NCBI GenBank assembly: GCA_945948775.1
Contig: CAMFCK010000062.1
Coordinates: forward strand, 1 to 6,124
DNA: 6,124 bases
From: an uncultured Clostridia bacterium
GTDB lineage: Bacteria > Bacillota > Clostridia > UBA1381
Reading direction: 5' to 3'
Shown: one piece after another, positions 1-5,593 of the stretch
How positions within the stretch are numbered: the stretch's first letter is position 1
Layout of the letters: each line of letters begins with the position of its first letter
The notes under the pieces: model-generated
Seen by the model: only the letters and a program-made list of their open reading frames with translations
Database searches by the model: none
Told to the model about the DNA's origin: nothing
Translations under genes and position numbers: made by a program

Positions 1-13
1 ATGATAAAAATTG

Positions 14-21
14 AAGGAGGT
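14..21 (+). promoter_or_regulatory. Ribosome binding site of rpsR
   Basis: AAGGAGGT is a near-perfect anti-16S match, 7 bases before the ATG at 29. It fixes that ATG as the start. An in-frame TTG at 11 would place the Shine-Dalgarno sequence inside the coding region and is not credible. Confidence 0.93.
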
Positions 22-28
22 CAGCAAA

Positions 29-274
29 ATGCCTGAAAGAGCAGACAGACCGCAGAAGGCGCGCCGCAGCAAGAAAAAGGTATGCGTTTTTTGCGTAGAT
101 AAGATTGAGCATATTGATTATAAAGATACGGCCAAGCTTCGCAGATATATCTCTGAGCGCGGGAAGATCGTTCCCAGACGTATCAGCGGCAACTGCGCAA
201 AGCATCAGCGTCAATTGACTGTTGCTATAAAAAGAGCAAGACAGATTGCACTTCTGCCTTTTGTTTCTGAATAA
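29..274 (+). CDS. rpsR: 30S ribosomal protein S18 (zinc-ligand form)
   Basis: Ribosomal protein S18 (bS18) sits on the platform of the small ribosomal subunit, where it pairs with S6. The product is 81 residues, normal for the family. It has the basic N-terminal tail (RRSKKK), the conserved core around HIDYKD, the SERGKI.PRR block and the terminal [12 protein letters not shown] signature. Visible potential zinc ligands are the CVFC pair near residues 19-22 and C..H in GNCAKH near residues 56-59. This is the C+ form; many relatives, such as the Bacillus subtilis protein, have lost some of these ligands. In Firmicutes the gene usually closes an rpsF-ssb-rpsR operon, so ssb is expected just upstream, outside the window. 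A strong intrinsic terminator follows. The start is set by the AAGGAGGT site. Confidence 0.98.
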   Translation: MPERADRPQKARRSKKKVCVFCVDKIEHIDYKDTAKLRRYISERGKIVPRRISGNCAKHQRQLTVAIKRARQIALLPFVSE

Positions 275-285
275 GCTTGATTTCC

Positions 286-334
286 AAATGCGGGGGTTGT
301 CTTTTCGAAAAGCAGCTCCTGCGTTTTTTATTTT
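286..334 (+). terminator. Rho-independent terminator after rpsR
   Basis: The arm beginning GCGGGGGTTGT at 290 folds back onto the arm ending GCAGCTCCTGC at 322. The hairpin centres on the palindrome CTTTTCGAAAAG (301-312), with one bulged T and a few G-U pairs. AAA at 286-288 can extend the stem onto the first Ts of the tail. A T-rich tract (324-334) follows. It should end the ribosomal protein transcript. Confidence 0.85.
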
Positions 335-353
335 GTGAAGGGAATGATAATAA

Positions 354-593
354 GTGAACAAACCAGACCTTCAGATCAAATACTACCGCCAGCGCGCAGG
401 TCTTTCAAGAAGGCAGCTTTCTGAGCTTATCGGCGTCAGCGTTTATGACCTTACATGCATGGAAAAAGGTACGCTTATGCCGACCTTTGAAAATATTCAG
501 CTTATAGCTCATGCCTGTCATACCTCAGAGGATGAGATTATGGGGCTTTCCGAGCAGACGTATCATCCCGAGTTTTTCCCCGAGGATACATAA
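354..593 (+). CDS. Small XRE-family helix-turn-helix DNA-binding protein
   Basis: This 79-residue protein is almost entirely one Cro/C1-type (XRE, HTH_3) DNA-binding domain. Residues 6-17 form the first helix. SRRQLSELIGVSVYDLTCME (18-37) is the helix-turn-helix, followed by KGTLMPTFENIQLIAHAC (38-55), the usual fourth and fifth helices. The family pattern 'ISxWExG' reads LTCMEKG here. The tail after residue 65 is short and acidic (HPEFFPEDT), with no ligand-binding or peptidase domain. It is probably a cytoplasmic, dimeric transcription regulator; its target is unknown. The start is GTG, preceded by GAAGGGA (337-343) about 10 bases upstream. Only about 20 bases separate it from the rpsR terminator, so no separate promoter is evident. 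It converges with mutS2 over a shared terminator. Naming beyond the domain would be a guess. Confidence 0.88.
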   Translation: MNKPDLQIKYYRQRAGLSRRQLSELIGVSVYDLTCMEKGTLMPTFENIQLIAHACHTSEDEIMGLSEQTYHPEFFPEDT

Positions 594-635
594 CAAACTG
601 CCGGAGCGCTGCGATGAACGTATCCGATACAGCTG

Positions 636-674
636 CAAAAGCAGGAAAGCCAGATTTCGCCTTTCCTGCTTTTG
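636..674. terminator. Bidirectional intrinsic terminator between the XRE gene and mutS2
   Basis: AAAAGCAGGAAAG (637-649) is a perfect inverted repeat of CTTTCCTGCTTTT (661-673), with an 11-base spacer. C636-G674 adds a pair. The A-run before and T-run after the GC-rich part let the hairpin act in both directions. It lies 43 bases after the XRE stop codon and 10 bases beyond the mutS2 stop codon. Confidence 0.85.
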
Positions 675-684
675 TTATGTGACG

Positions 685-3075
685 CTATTTCAGCTCAACT
701 ATTGTAACACCCATTTCACCCTCACCGTATCGTCCCGGACGGTATGACTTCACATATTTGTGTTTTTTCAGCATCTCGCCTATTCCCTTGCGCAGCACAC
801 CTGTACCCTTTCCGTGTATTATCGTTACCGGTGATATGCCCGCAAGATAACAGTCGTCCAGAAACTTTTCAACATTCATCACAGCTTCTTCAAGCATCTG
901 TCCGCGTACGTCAACCTCTGTCACCGCGTTTTTCGTCTTTGAGGAGAACGCGTTTGTGGATTTCACATATCTGTCCGCAAGCTCCTGTGCGCTGTTGTCC
1001 TTTACTCGCTCAAGATCGGTTATATGCACATCCATTTTTATTATACCTGCCTGCACTCGTACTGTCTGATCCTTTGGCGCCGGTGTTTTAAGCACGGTTG
1101 CATTTTCACCCATGCTCAATATTTTAACCGTTTCGCCTTCCTTCAAATTTTTAGGCGGCTCGCGATAGCTTTTTTTAGGCTTGTCGGCATAACGCATTGC
1201 CTTATCAATACTCTTTTCGCGTTTTTGCAGTTTTTCACGCGAAGCTGCTGCTTTTTCCTCCAGTTCAGCGGACTTTACACCCTCTATACGCATCCGCTCC
1301 AGCTCGCGTATGATCTTGTTAGCCTCTTCCCTGGCATTCACCACCAGAAGTTTTGCCTCCCTGCGCGCATCATCAAGTATACGCGCTTTATTTTCCTTCA
1401 GCTTTCTGCGCTCGTCTTCTATTTCCTTTTTCAGGTCGCCAAGCTCAGTTTTCATACGGCTTGCATATTCCATCTCGCTTTGAGTCCGCACGCGGTTCTG
1501 CTCCAGCTCGGTTATAACATCCTCAAACTTTACATCCTCATCGCTTAAAATATCGTTTGCTCTGTCAATAATCCGCTCATCCAGTCCCAGCCGCTTCGAT
1601 ATTGCAAAGGCATTACTCTTTCCCGGCACGCCGATAAGCAATCTGTAGGTGGGCTTCAGGCTCTCTACATCAAATTCGCATGACGCATTTTCCACTCCGC
1701 CGGTTGACAATGCAAACAGCTTCAGCTCGCTGTAGTGCGTTGTTGCGGCTGTACGCGCGCCGAACATACGCAGATGCTCCAAAATCGAAATTGCAAGAGC
1801 AGCCCCCTCTGTCGGATCGGTACCCGCGCCAAGCTCATCAAACAGCACAAGCGATGCGGAATCCACCTGCCCGACTATATTTACAATATTCACCATATGC
1901 GATGAGAAGGTTGAAAGGCTCTGTTCAATACTCTGCTCATCTCCGATATCGGCAAAAATCCGTTCAAACACCGCAGCGCGGCTTCCGTCAGTAACAGGCA
2001 GATGCAGTCCTGCCGCTGCCATAAGCGAAAACAGTCCTATTGTTTTTAAGGTAACTGTTTTACCGCCTGTGTTCGGGCCGGTAATGACCAGCGTGTCAAA
2101 TTTCTCACCCAGACATATATCGTTTGCAACAACTCTGTCCTTTGCAATCAGCGGATGGCGCGCGCGTTTAAGTTCAATTATACCTTCATTATTCAGTTCC
2201 GGTTCATTGCCGTTATAATCAAGCGACAGCTTCGCCTTGCAGAATATAAAATCCAGTTCAGCGATAATATTATAATCCGAAATAAGCAGCTCAGCGTCTG
2301 CCGCAACCTCTGCCGATAAAGCTGCAAGAATCCGTTCGATTTCACGCTGCTCCTTATTCTCCAGTTCGCGTATCTCATTATTTGCATTTACCACGCTTAT
2401 CGGCTCTACAAAGAGTGTGGCGCCGCTTGCCGAGCTGTCATGAACAATACCCTGTACCTCCGCGCGGTACTCTGCGCGTACCGGAATTACATATCTGTCG
2501 GCACGCATCGTCACTATCGGATCCTGCAAAAATTTCTTATAATGCGCAGAGCGCACCATGTCATTGAGTGTATCCTTGATTTTCGCGTTAAGATTCCTTT
2601 TCTTTCTGCGTATTGCGGCAAGGTCTGCCGAGGCATCGTCAGCTATTTCTGTATCGGAAAGTATTGCCGCTCCGATTTTATCCTCCAGCGCGCGGTCTGC
2701 CTGCAGCGCAGCTCCGTGTCCGCGCAGAATTTTGCTTTGCTCGCTCACCTCGCCAAGATAGCTTTTCATTCTTCTTGCAGCATTCAATGTCCGCGCAGCA
2801 GCCAGAAGCTCCGTAAGATTCAGCACTCCGCCGCTGTCAGCGCGCCTTACGCTTCCGACTATATTCGCAACTGCCAAATTCACACCCGGATTTCCAAGCT
2901 TGAGTGCTGCGCTGACCGCTTCTGTCGTTTCCCTTTGCGCACGCTTTGCTTCGTCAAGCTCCTTATATGGTGCAAGACCTTTAATCCGCTCCTTTACTGT
3001 TTCGCTGTCGGTATAACCGGCAAGCTTTGCAAGTATTTTATCATATTCAAGTACATTATACGCCTTGTTTTCCAT
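685..3075 (-). CDS. mutS2: MutS2 (RqcU-type) ATPase with C-terminal Smr domain
   Basis: MutS2 is a MutS-related ATPase lacking the mismatch-recognition domain. It was first linked to suppressing recombination. In Bacillus subtilis it acts on collided ribosomes, splitting them ahead of quality control. The product is 796 residues, close to the B. subtilis length. Order: helical core and clamp (about 1-310); ATPase with Walker A GPNTGGKT (333-340), signature loop SLSTFSSHM (386-394), Walker B LVLFDE (409-414) and TTHYSE with H447; long charged coiled coil (about 515-630); small KOW-like segment (about 643-665); Smr domain with VDVRG (721-725) and HGKGTG (754-759). The start is ATG at 3075, preceded by GGAG (3087-3090 on the complement). 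An upstream in-frame ATG at 3114 has no ribosome site and adds 13 unconserved residues. The first Smr motif is VDVR rather than the common LDLR. All ATPase motifs are intact. Confidence 0.97.
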   Translation of the reverse strand: MENKAYNVLEYDKILAKLAGYTDSETVKERIKGLAPYKELDEAKRAQRETTEAVSAALKLGNPGVNLAVANIVGSVRRADSGGVLNLTELLAAARTLNAARRMKSYLGEVSEQSKILRGHGAALQADRALEDKIGAAILSDTEIADDASADLAAIRRKKRNLNAKIKDTLNDMVRSAHYKKFLQDPIVTMRADRYVIPVRAEYRAEVQGIVHDSSASGATLFVEPISVVNANNEIRELENKEQREIERILAALSAEVAADAELLISDYNIIAELDFIFCKAKLSLDYNGNEPELNNEGIIELKRARHPLIAKDRVVANDICLGEKFDTLVITGPNTGGKTVTLKTIGLFSLMAAAGLHLPVTDGSRAAVFERIFADIGDEQSIEQSLSTFSSHMVNIVNIVGQVDSASLVLFDELGAGTDPTEGAALAISILEHLRMFGARTAATTHYSELKLFALSTGGVENASCEFDVESLKPTYRLLIGVPGKSNAFAISKRLGLDERIIDRANDILSDEDVKFEDVITELEQNRVRTQSEMEYASRMKTELGDLKKEIEDERRKLKENKARILDDARREAKLLVVNAREEANKIIRELERMRIEGVKSAELEEKAAASREKLQKREKSIDKAMRYADKPKKSYREPPKNLKEGETVKILSMGENATVLKTPAPKDQTVRVQAGIIKMDVHITDLERVKDNSAQELADRYVKSTNAFSSKTKNAVTEVDVRGQMLEEAVMNVEKFLDDCYLAGISPVTIIHGKGTGVLRKGIGEMLKKHKYVKSYRPGRYGEGEMGVTIVELK

Positions 3076-3160
3076 ATATAAAATATCTCCATTCCGCCAA
3101 ATTACCGCCCGCATCCGCGGTCATAATATCTTATAGGCAAATTTTAACTGATTTGCTTCT

Positions 3161-3189
3161 ATTATATCAACTTTATACATCAAATACAA
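3161..3189 (-). promoter_or_regulatory. Predicted sigma-A promoter of mutS2
   Basis: On the minus strand, TTGTAT (3184-3189) and a perfect TATAAT (3161-3166) are separated by 17 bases. TG one base before the -10 box makes it an extended -10 promoter, which offsets the weak -35. Transcription would start near 3154, giving a leader of about 80 bases. Confidence 0.7.
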
Positions 3190-3218
3190 TGATATTTATT
3201 AATATTTACAAAAAAGAC

Positions 3219-3247
3219 TTGATATTTGTGTGATTTTCTACTAAAAT
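3219..3247 (+). promoter_or_regulatory. Predicted sigma-A promoter of glmS
   Basis: TTGATA (3219-3224) and TAAAAT (3242-3247) are spaced by exactly 17 bases, each one mismatch from consensus. The 25-30 bases upstream are almost all A and T and could act as an UP element. Transcription would start near 3254, leaving a leader of about 50 bases. The -35 box lies 30 bases from that of the divergent mutS2 promoter. Confidence 0.75.
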
Positions 3248-3263
3248 ATAAGGTGTTAAAATT

Positions 3264-3282
3264 TGTGCTGTTCAACAGCACA
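3264..3282. repeat. Perfect inverted repeat in the glmS leader (operator or RNA hairpin)
   Basis: TGTGCTGTT-C-AACAGCACA is a perfect 9-bp inverted repeat around a single base. As DNA it is placed like a repressor operator, about +11 to +29 from the predicted start. As RNA it would form a 6-7 bp stem with a TTCAA-type loop. It is not followed by a T-tract, so it is not a terminator. Its right arm abuts the Shine-Dalgarno sequence AGGAAGG (3282-3288). Confidence 0.7.
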
Positions 3283-3288
3283 GGAAGG
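3282..3288 (+). promoter_or_regulatory. Ribosome binding site of glmS, unusually distant
   Basis: AGGAAGG is the only good Shine-Dalgarno match before glmS, but 14 bases separate it from the ATG at 3303, more than usual. The start itself is not in doubt, because the catalytic cysteine must be residue 2. The site touches the right arm of the preceding palindrome, so a hairpin there could affect translation. Confidence 0.6.
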
Positions 3289-3302
3289 AATGGTTAATAG
3301 GT

Positions 3303-5129
3303 ATGTGTGGTATAGTAGGTTATGTAGGTTCAAAGCAGGCTTGCCCTATTCTTCTTGAGGGGCTTTCCAAGCTTGAGTACAGAGGCTATGATTCGGCGGG
3401 TATTGCGGTTTATGACGGCAATAAAATAGATGTAAAAAAAGCTCGCGGCAGACTTCGTGTACTCTCTGACATGGTTGACGGAGGACAGAACGTCAAAGGT
3501 GTTATGGGTATTGGTCATACACGCTGGGCAACGCACGGCGAGCCGTCCGATGTGAATTCTCATCCCCATGTTTCCAGTTCAGGTCGCTTCGCAGTCGTTC
3601 ATAACGGCATTATAGAAAACTATCTTCCGCTGAAAAAGCGCCTTATGGAAAAAGGTTTCCAGTTTGTATCAGAAACCGATACCGAGGTAATTGCGCATTT
3701 GTTTGAGTATTATTATAAGGGTGATCTTCTTGAAGCTATGACAAAGGTGCTTCACCGTGTTGAAGGCTCCTATGCTCTCGGCGTGCTGTGCTCTGACTAT
3801 CCGGACAGTTTTGTGGCGGTAAGAAAAGCAAGCCCGATGATTGTCGGCGTCGGACGCGGTGAAAACTTTATCGCTTCAGACGTTACTGCAATACTTAATC
3901 ATACAAGAAACGTCTACTACCTTGAGGACGATGAAATAGTAATGCTTTCTGCTGACAGCGTTAAAATCTATAATACCGACCGCGAAGAAATCAAAAAGGA
4001 AATCTTCCGTGTAAACTGGGATGTATCCTCCGCTGAAAAGGGCGGCTATGAGCATTTCATGATGAAGGAGATTGAAGAGCAGCCGAAGGCTTTAAGAGAT
4101 ACCATATCTCCTCGTATAAAGGACGGAAAAATTGTACTTGATGAGGTTTCCCTGACAGCGAAGGATATAGCCTCCTTAAGAAAAATATACATTGTAGCCT
4201 GCGGAAGCGCATACCATGTAGGAGTCGTAGGCAAATACACCATTGAGCGTATGTGCCGCATACCGGTAGAAGTGGAGGTTGCCTCCGAATTCCGCTACCA
4301 TGATCCGCTGATAAGCGAGGGCGACCTTGTTATTGTTATAAGCCAGTCGGGCGAAACAGCAGATACTCTTGCTGCCTTAAAAGAGGCAAAGTCGCGCGGA
4401 GCGCGTATTCTTTCGATAGTTAACGTAGTCGGTAGCGCTATAGCCAATGCCTCAGATGACGTTATCTACACCTGGGCAGGTCCTGAAATCGCTGTTGCCA
4501 CCACCAAGGCATATTCAACACAGCTTGCAGTAATTTACCTCATTGCGGTATATATGGCTGAAAAGCTCGGCAAGCTTACCGATGAGCAGTACAAAAATCT
4601 CATCTCGGAGCTTAGTGCATTGCCGGACAAGGTTGCCGAAATACTGAAAAATAAAGAGGAAATTCAGTATCTTGCTTCACAGTTCTTCTCCTGTAAGAGC
4701 ATATTCTTCATCGGAAGGAACATTGATTATGCGGTAAGTCTTGAAGGCTCTCTCAAGCTGAAGGAAATTTCATACATCCATTCAGAGGCATATGCCGCAG
4801 GCGAATTGAAGCACGGCACTATTTCACTTATAGAGGAGGGCACTCTTGTTGTTGCTCTTGCTACCGGAAGTGCGCTTTATGACAAAACCATCAGCAATGT
4901 CAAGGAGGTAAAGGCGCGCGGAGCAGTCGTTATGGCCGTTACTGCCGCAAGCCGTGAGCATACAGAGGACGTGTGCGACTATGTTATAAGAATCCCCGAT
5001 GCAGACGAGCTTGTTCTGCCGTCGCTCTCGGTAGTACCTCTGCAATTGTTCGGATACTATGTTGCAAGTCTTAAGGGCTGCGACATTGACAAGCCGCGCA
5101 ATCTTGCAAAGTCGGTGACCGTTGAATAA
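3303..5129 (+). CDS. glmS: Glutamine--fructose-6-phosphate aminotransferase (isomerizing)
   Basis: GlmS converts fructose-6-phosphate and glutamine to glucosamine-6-phosphate and glutamate in the cytoplasm, the committed step toward UDP-GlcNAc and peptidoglycan. The product is 608 residues, the standard length. The glutaminase domain begins MCGIVGY, with the nucleophile Cys2 exposed after Met removal, then RWATHG (74-79), HNG (100-102) and D126. Two SIS sugar-phosphate domains follow. The first carries SQSGET (347-352). The second carries K485, E488 and H504 of the isomerase site in KLKE and ELKHG. The protein ends in the canonical LAKSVTVE with K603. Cys2 requires the start at 3303. Nothing is truncated or mutated. 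No glmS ribozyme is visible upstream. The next gene follows after 39 bases without a terminator, which suggests cotranscription. Confidence 0.99.
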   Translation: MCGIVGYVGSKQACPILLEGLSKLEYRGYDSAGIAVYDGNKIDVKKARGRLRVLSDMVDGGQNVKGVMGIGHTRWATHGEPSDVNSHPHVSSSGRFAVVHNGIIENYLPLKKRLMEKGFQFVSETDTEVIAHLFEYYYKGDLLEAMTKVLHRVEGSYALGVLCSDYPDSFVAVRKASPMIVGVGRGENFIASDVTAILNHTRNVYYLEDDEIVMLSADSVKIYNTDREEIKKEIFRVNWDVSSAEKGGYEHFMMKEIEEQPKALRDTISPRIKDGKIVLDEVSLTAKDIASLRKIYIVACGSAYHVGVVGKYTIERMCRIPVEVEVASEFRYHDPLISEGDLVIVISQSGETADTLAALKEAKSRGARILSIVNVVGSAIANASDDVIYTWAGPEIAVATTKAYSTQLAVIYLIAVYMAEKLGKLTDEQYKNLISELSALPDKVAEILKNKEEIQYLASQFFSCKSIFFIGRNIDYAVSLEGSLKLKEISYIHSEAYAAGELKHGTISLIEEGTLVVALATGSALYDKTISNVKEVKARGAVVMAVTAASREHTEDVCDYVIRIPDADELVLPSLSVVPLQLFGYYVASLKGCDIDKPRNLAKSVTVE

Positions 5130-5168
5130 AGCGTTTTAAGCGCCGTTATAAAAAGGAAGCGAAATATA

Positions 5169-5582
5169 ATGTGGATAATATACGCCGCGCTGTCGGCTGT
5201 GTTTGCAGGACTTGTATCTGTGCTTGCCAAATGCGGCATGGATGGGATAAGCTCAACAGCCGCAACTGCCGTACGAACCTGCGCAGTTCTTGTCATGGCA
5301 TGGGCAATAGTTATTTTCCGGCACGAAGCAGGCTCGCTCGCCGTACTGTCAAAAAAAGGCTGGCTCTTTCTGATACTGTCCGGCATATGCACCGGTATAT
5401 CTTGGCTTTGCTATTTCAAAGCGGTCAAGCTTGGTCCCGTATCGCAGGTTGCAGCAATTGATAAGCTGAGCATCGTATTCACAATGATATTCTCGTTTCT
5501 GATTTTAAAGGAACACGCAGATATAATGACTGTTCTCGGCTGCATACTGATAGTTCTCGGCACGCTTGTTATGATTTTATAG
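5169..5582 (+). CDS. Single-domain EamA/DMT-superfamily membrane protein
   Basis: This 137-residue, very hydrophobic protein corresponds to one EamA domain of the drug/metabolite transporter superfamily. Five likely membrane segments are visible: about 2-20, 31-50, 65-83, 92-113 and 118-137. Family-like features are the GISWLCYFKAVKLGPVSQVAAIDKL stretch (76-100, split by the loop KLGP), the FSFLILKE end of helix four (108-115), and the glycine-rich last helix. Typical EamA transporters are near 300 residues with two such repeats, so this half-size protein would have to work as a dimer, as small multidrug resistance proteins do. The substrate is unknown. ATG at 5169 follows AAGGAAG (5153-5159) at good spacing. 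It lies 39 bases after glmS, and its stop codon overlaps the next ribosome site, so it is probably in the glmS operon. Export or uptake of a sugar derivative is possible but unproven. Confidence 0.85.
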   Translation: MWIIYAALSAVFAGLVSVLAKCGMDGISSTAATAVRTCAVLVMAWAIVIFRHEAGSLAVLSKKGWLFLILSGICTGISWLCYFKAVKLGPVSQVAAIDKLSIVFTMIFSFLILKEHADIMTVLGCILIVLGTLVMIL

Positions 5583-5588
5583 GAGGAG
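5581..5588 (+). promoter_or_regulatory. Ribosome binding site overlapping the EamA gene stop codon
   Basis: AGGAGGAG begins within the TAG stop of the membrane protein gene and lies 5-7 bases before the ATG at 5594. It is the strongest Shine-Dalgarno in this operon. The overlap supports cotranscription and probably coupled translation of the two genes. Confidence 0.85.
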
Positions 5589-5593
5589 AATAA

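Noticed and set aside
11..28. In-frame TTG start adding six residues to S18
   Set aside because: The Shine-Dalgarno sequence AAGGAGGT would lie inside the coding region, and the family starts near the ATG at 29.
1..36. Tail of an upstream gene, probably ssb, with possible stop TGATAA at 2-7
   Set aside because: All three forward frames have stops by position 36, so the upstream reading frame cannot be identified from so few bases.
344..426. Short ATG frame overlapping the start of the XRE gene
   Set aside because: It is only about 27 codons, out of frame with a clear HTH domain, and has no conserved content.
511..747. Open frame on the plus strand across the XRE 3' end and the terminator
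   Set aside because: It runs through a bidirectional terminator and antisense to the mutS2 3' end, with no recognisable domain.
2440..3081. 213-codon open frame antisense to mutS2
   Set aside because: It is a shadow of the mutS2 reading frame with cysteine-rich, unstructured content and no ribosome site. The same applies to the frames at 744-1091, 1024-1548 and 1680-1994.
3076..3114. Upstream ATG at 3114 for mutS2
   Set aside because: It has no ribosome site and adds 13 unconserved residues. ATG at 3075 has GGAG upstream and starts the conserved region.
3290..3358. 22-codon leader peptide frame (ATG at 3290) overlapping the glmS start
   Set aside because: The ribosome site ends only one base before this ATG, and no attenuation-type residue run is present.
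5130..5168. Possible terminator after glmS around GCGTTTTAAGCGC
   Set aside because: The symmetry is weak and there is no T-tract. It reads more like an operon spacer holding the next ribosome site.
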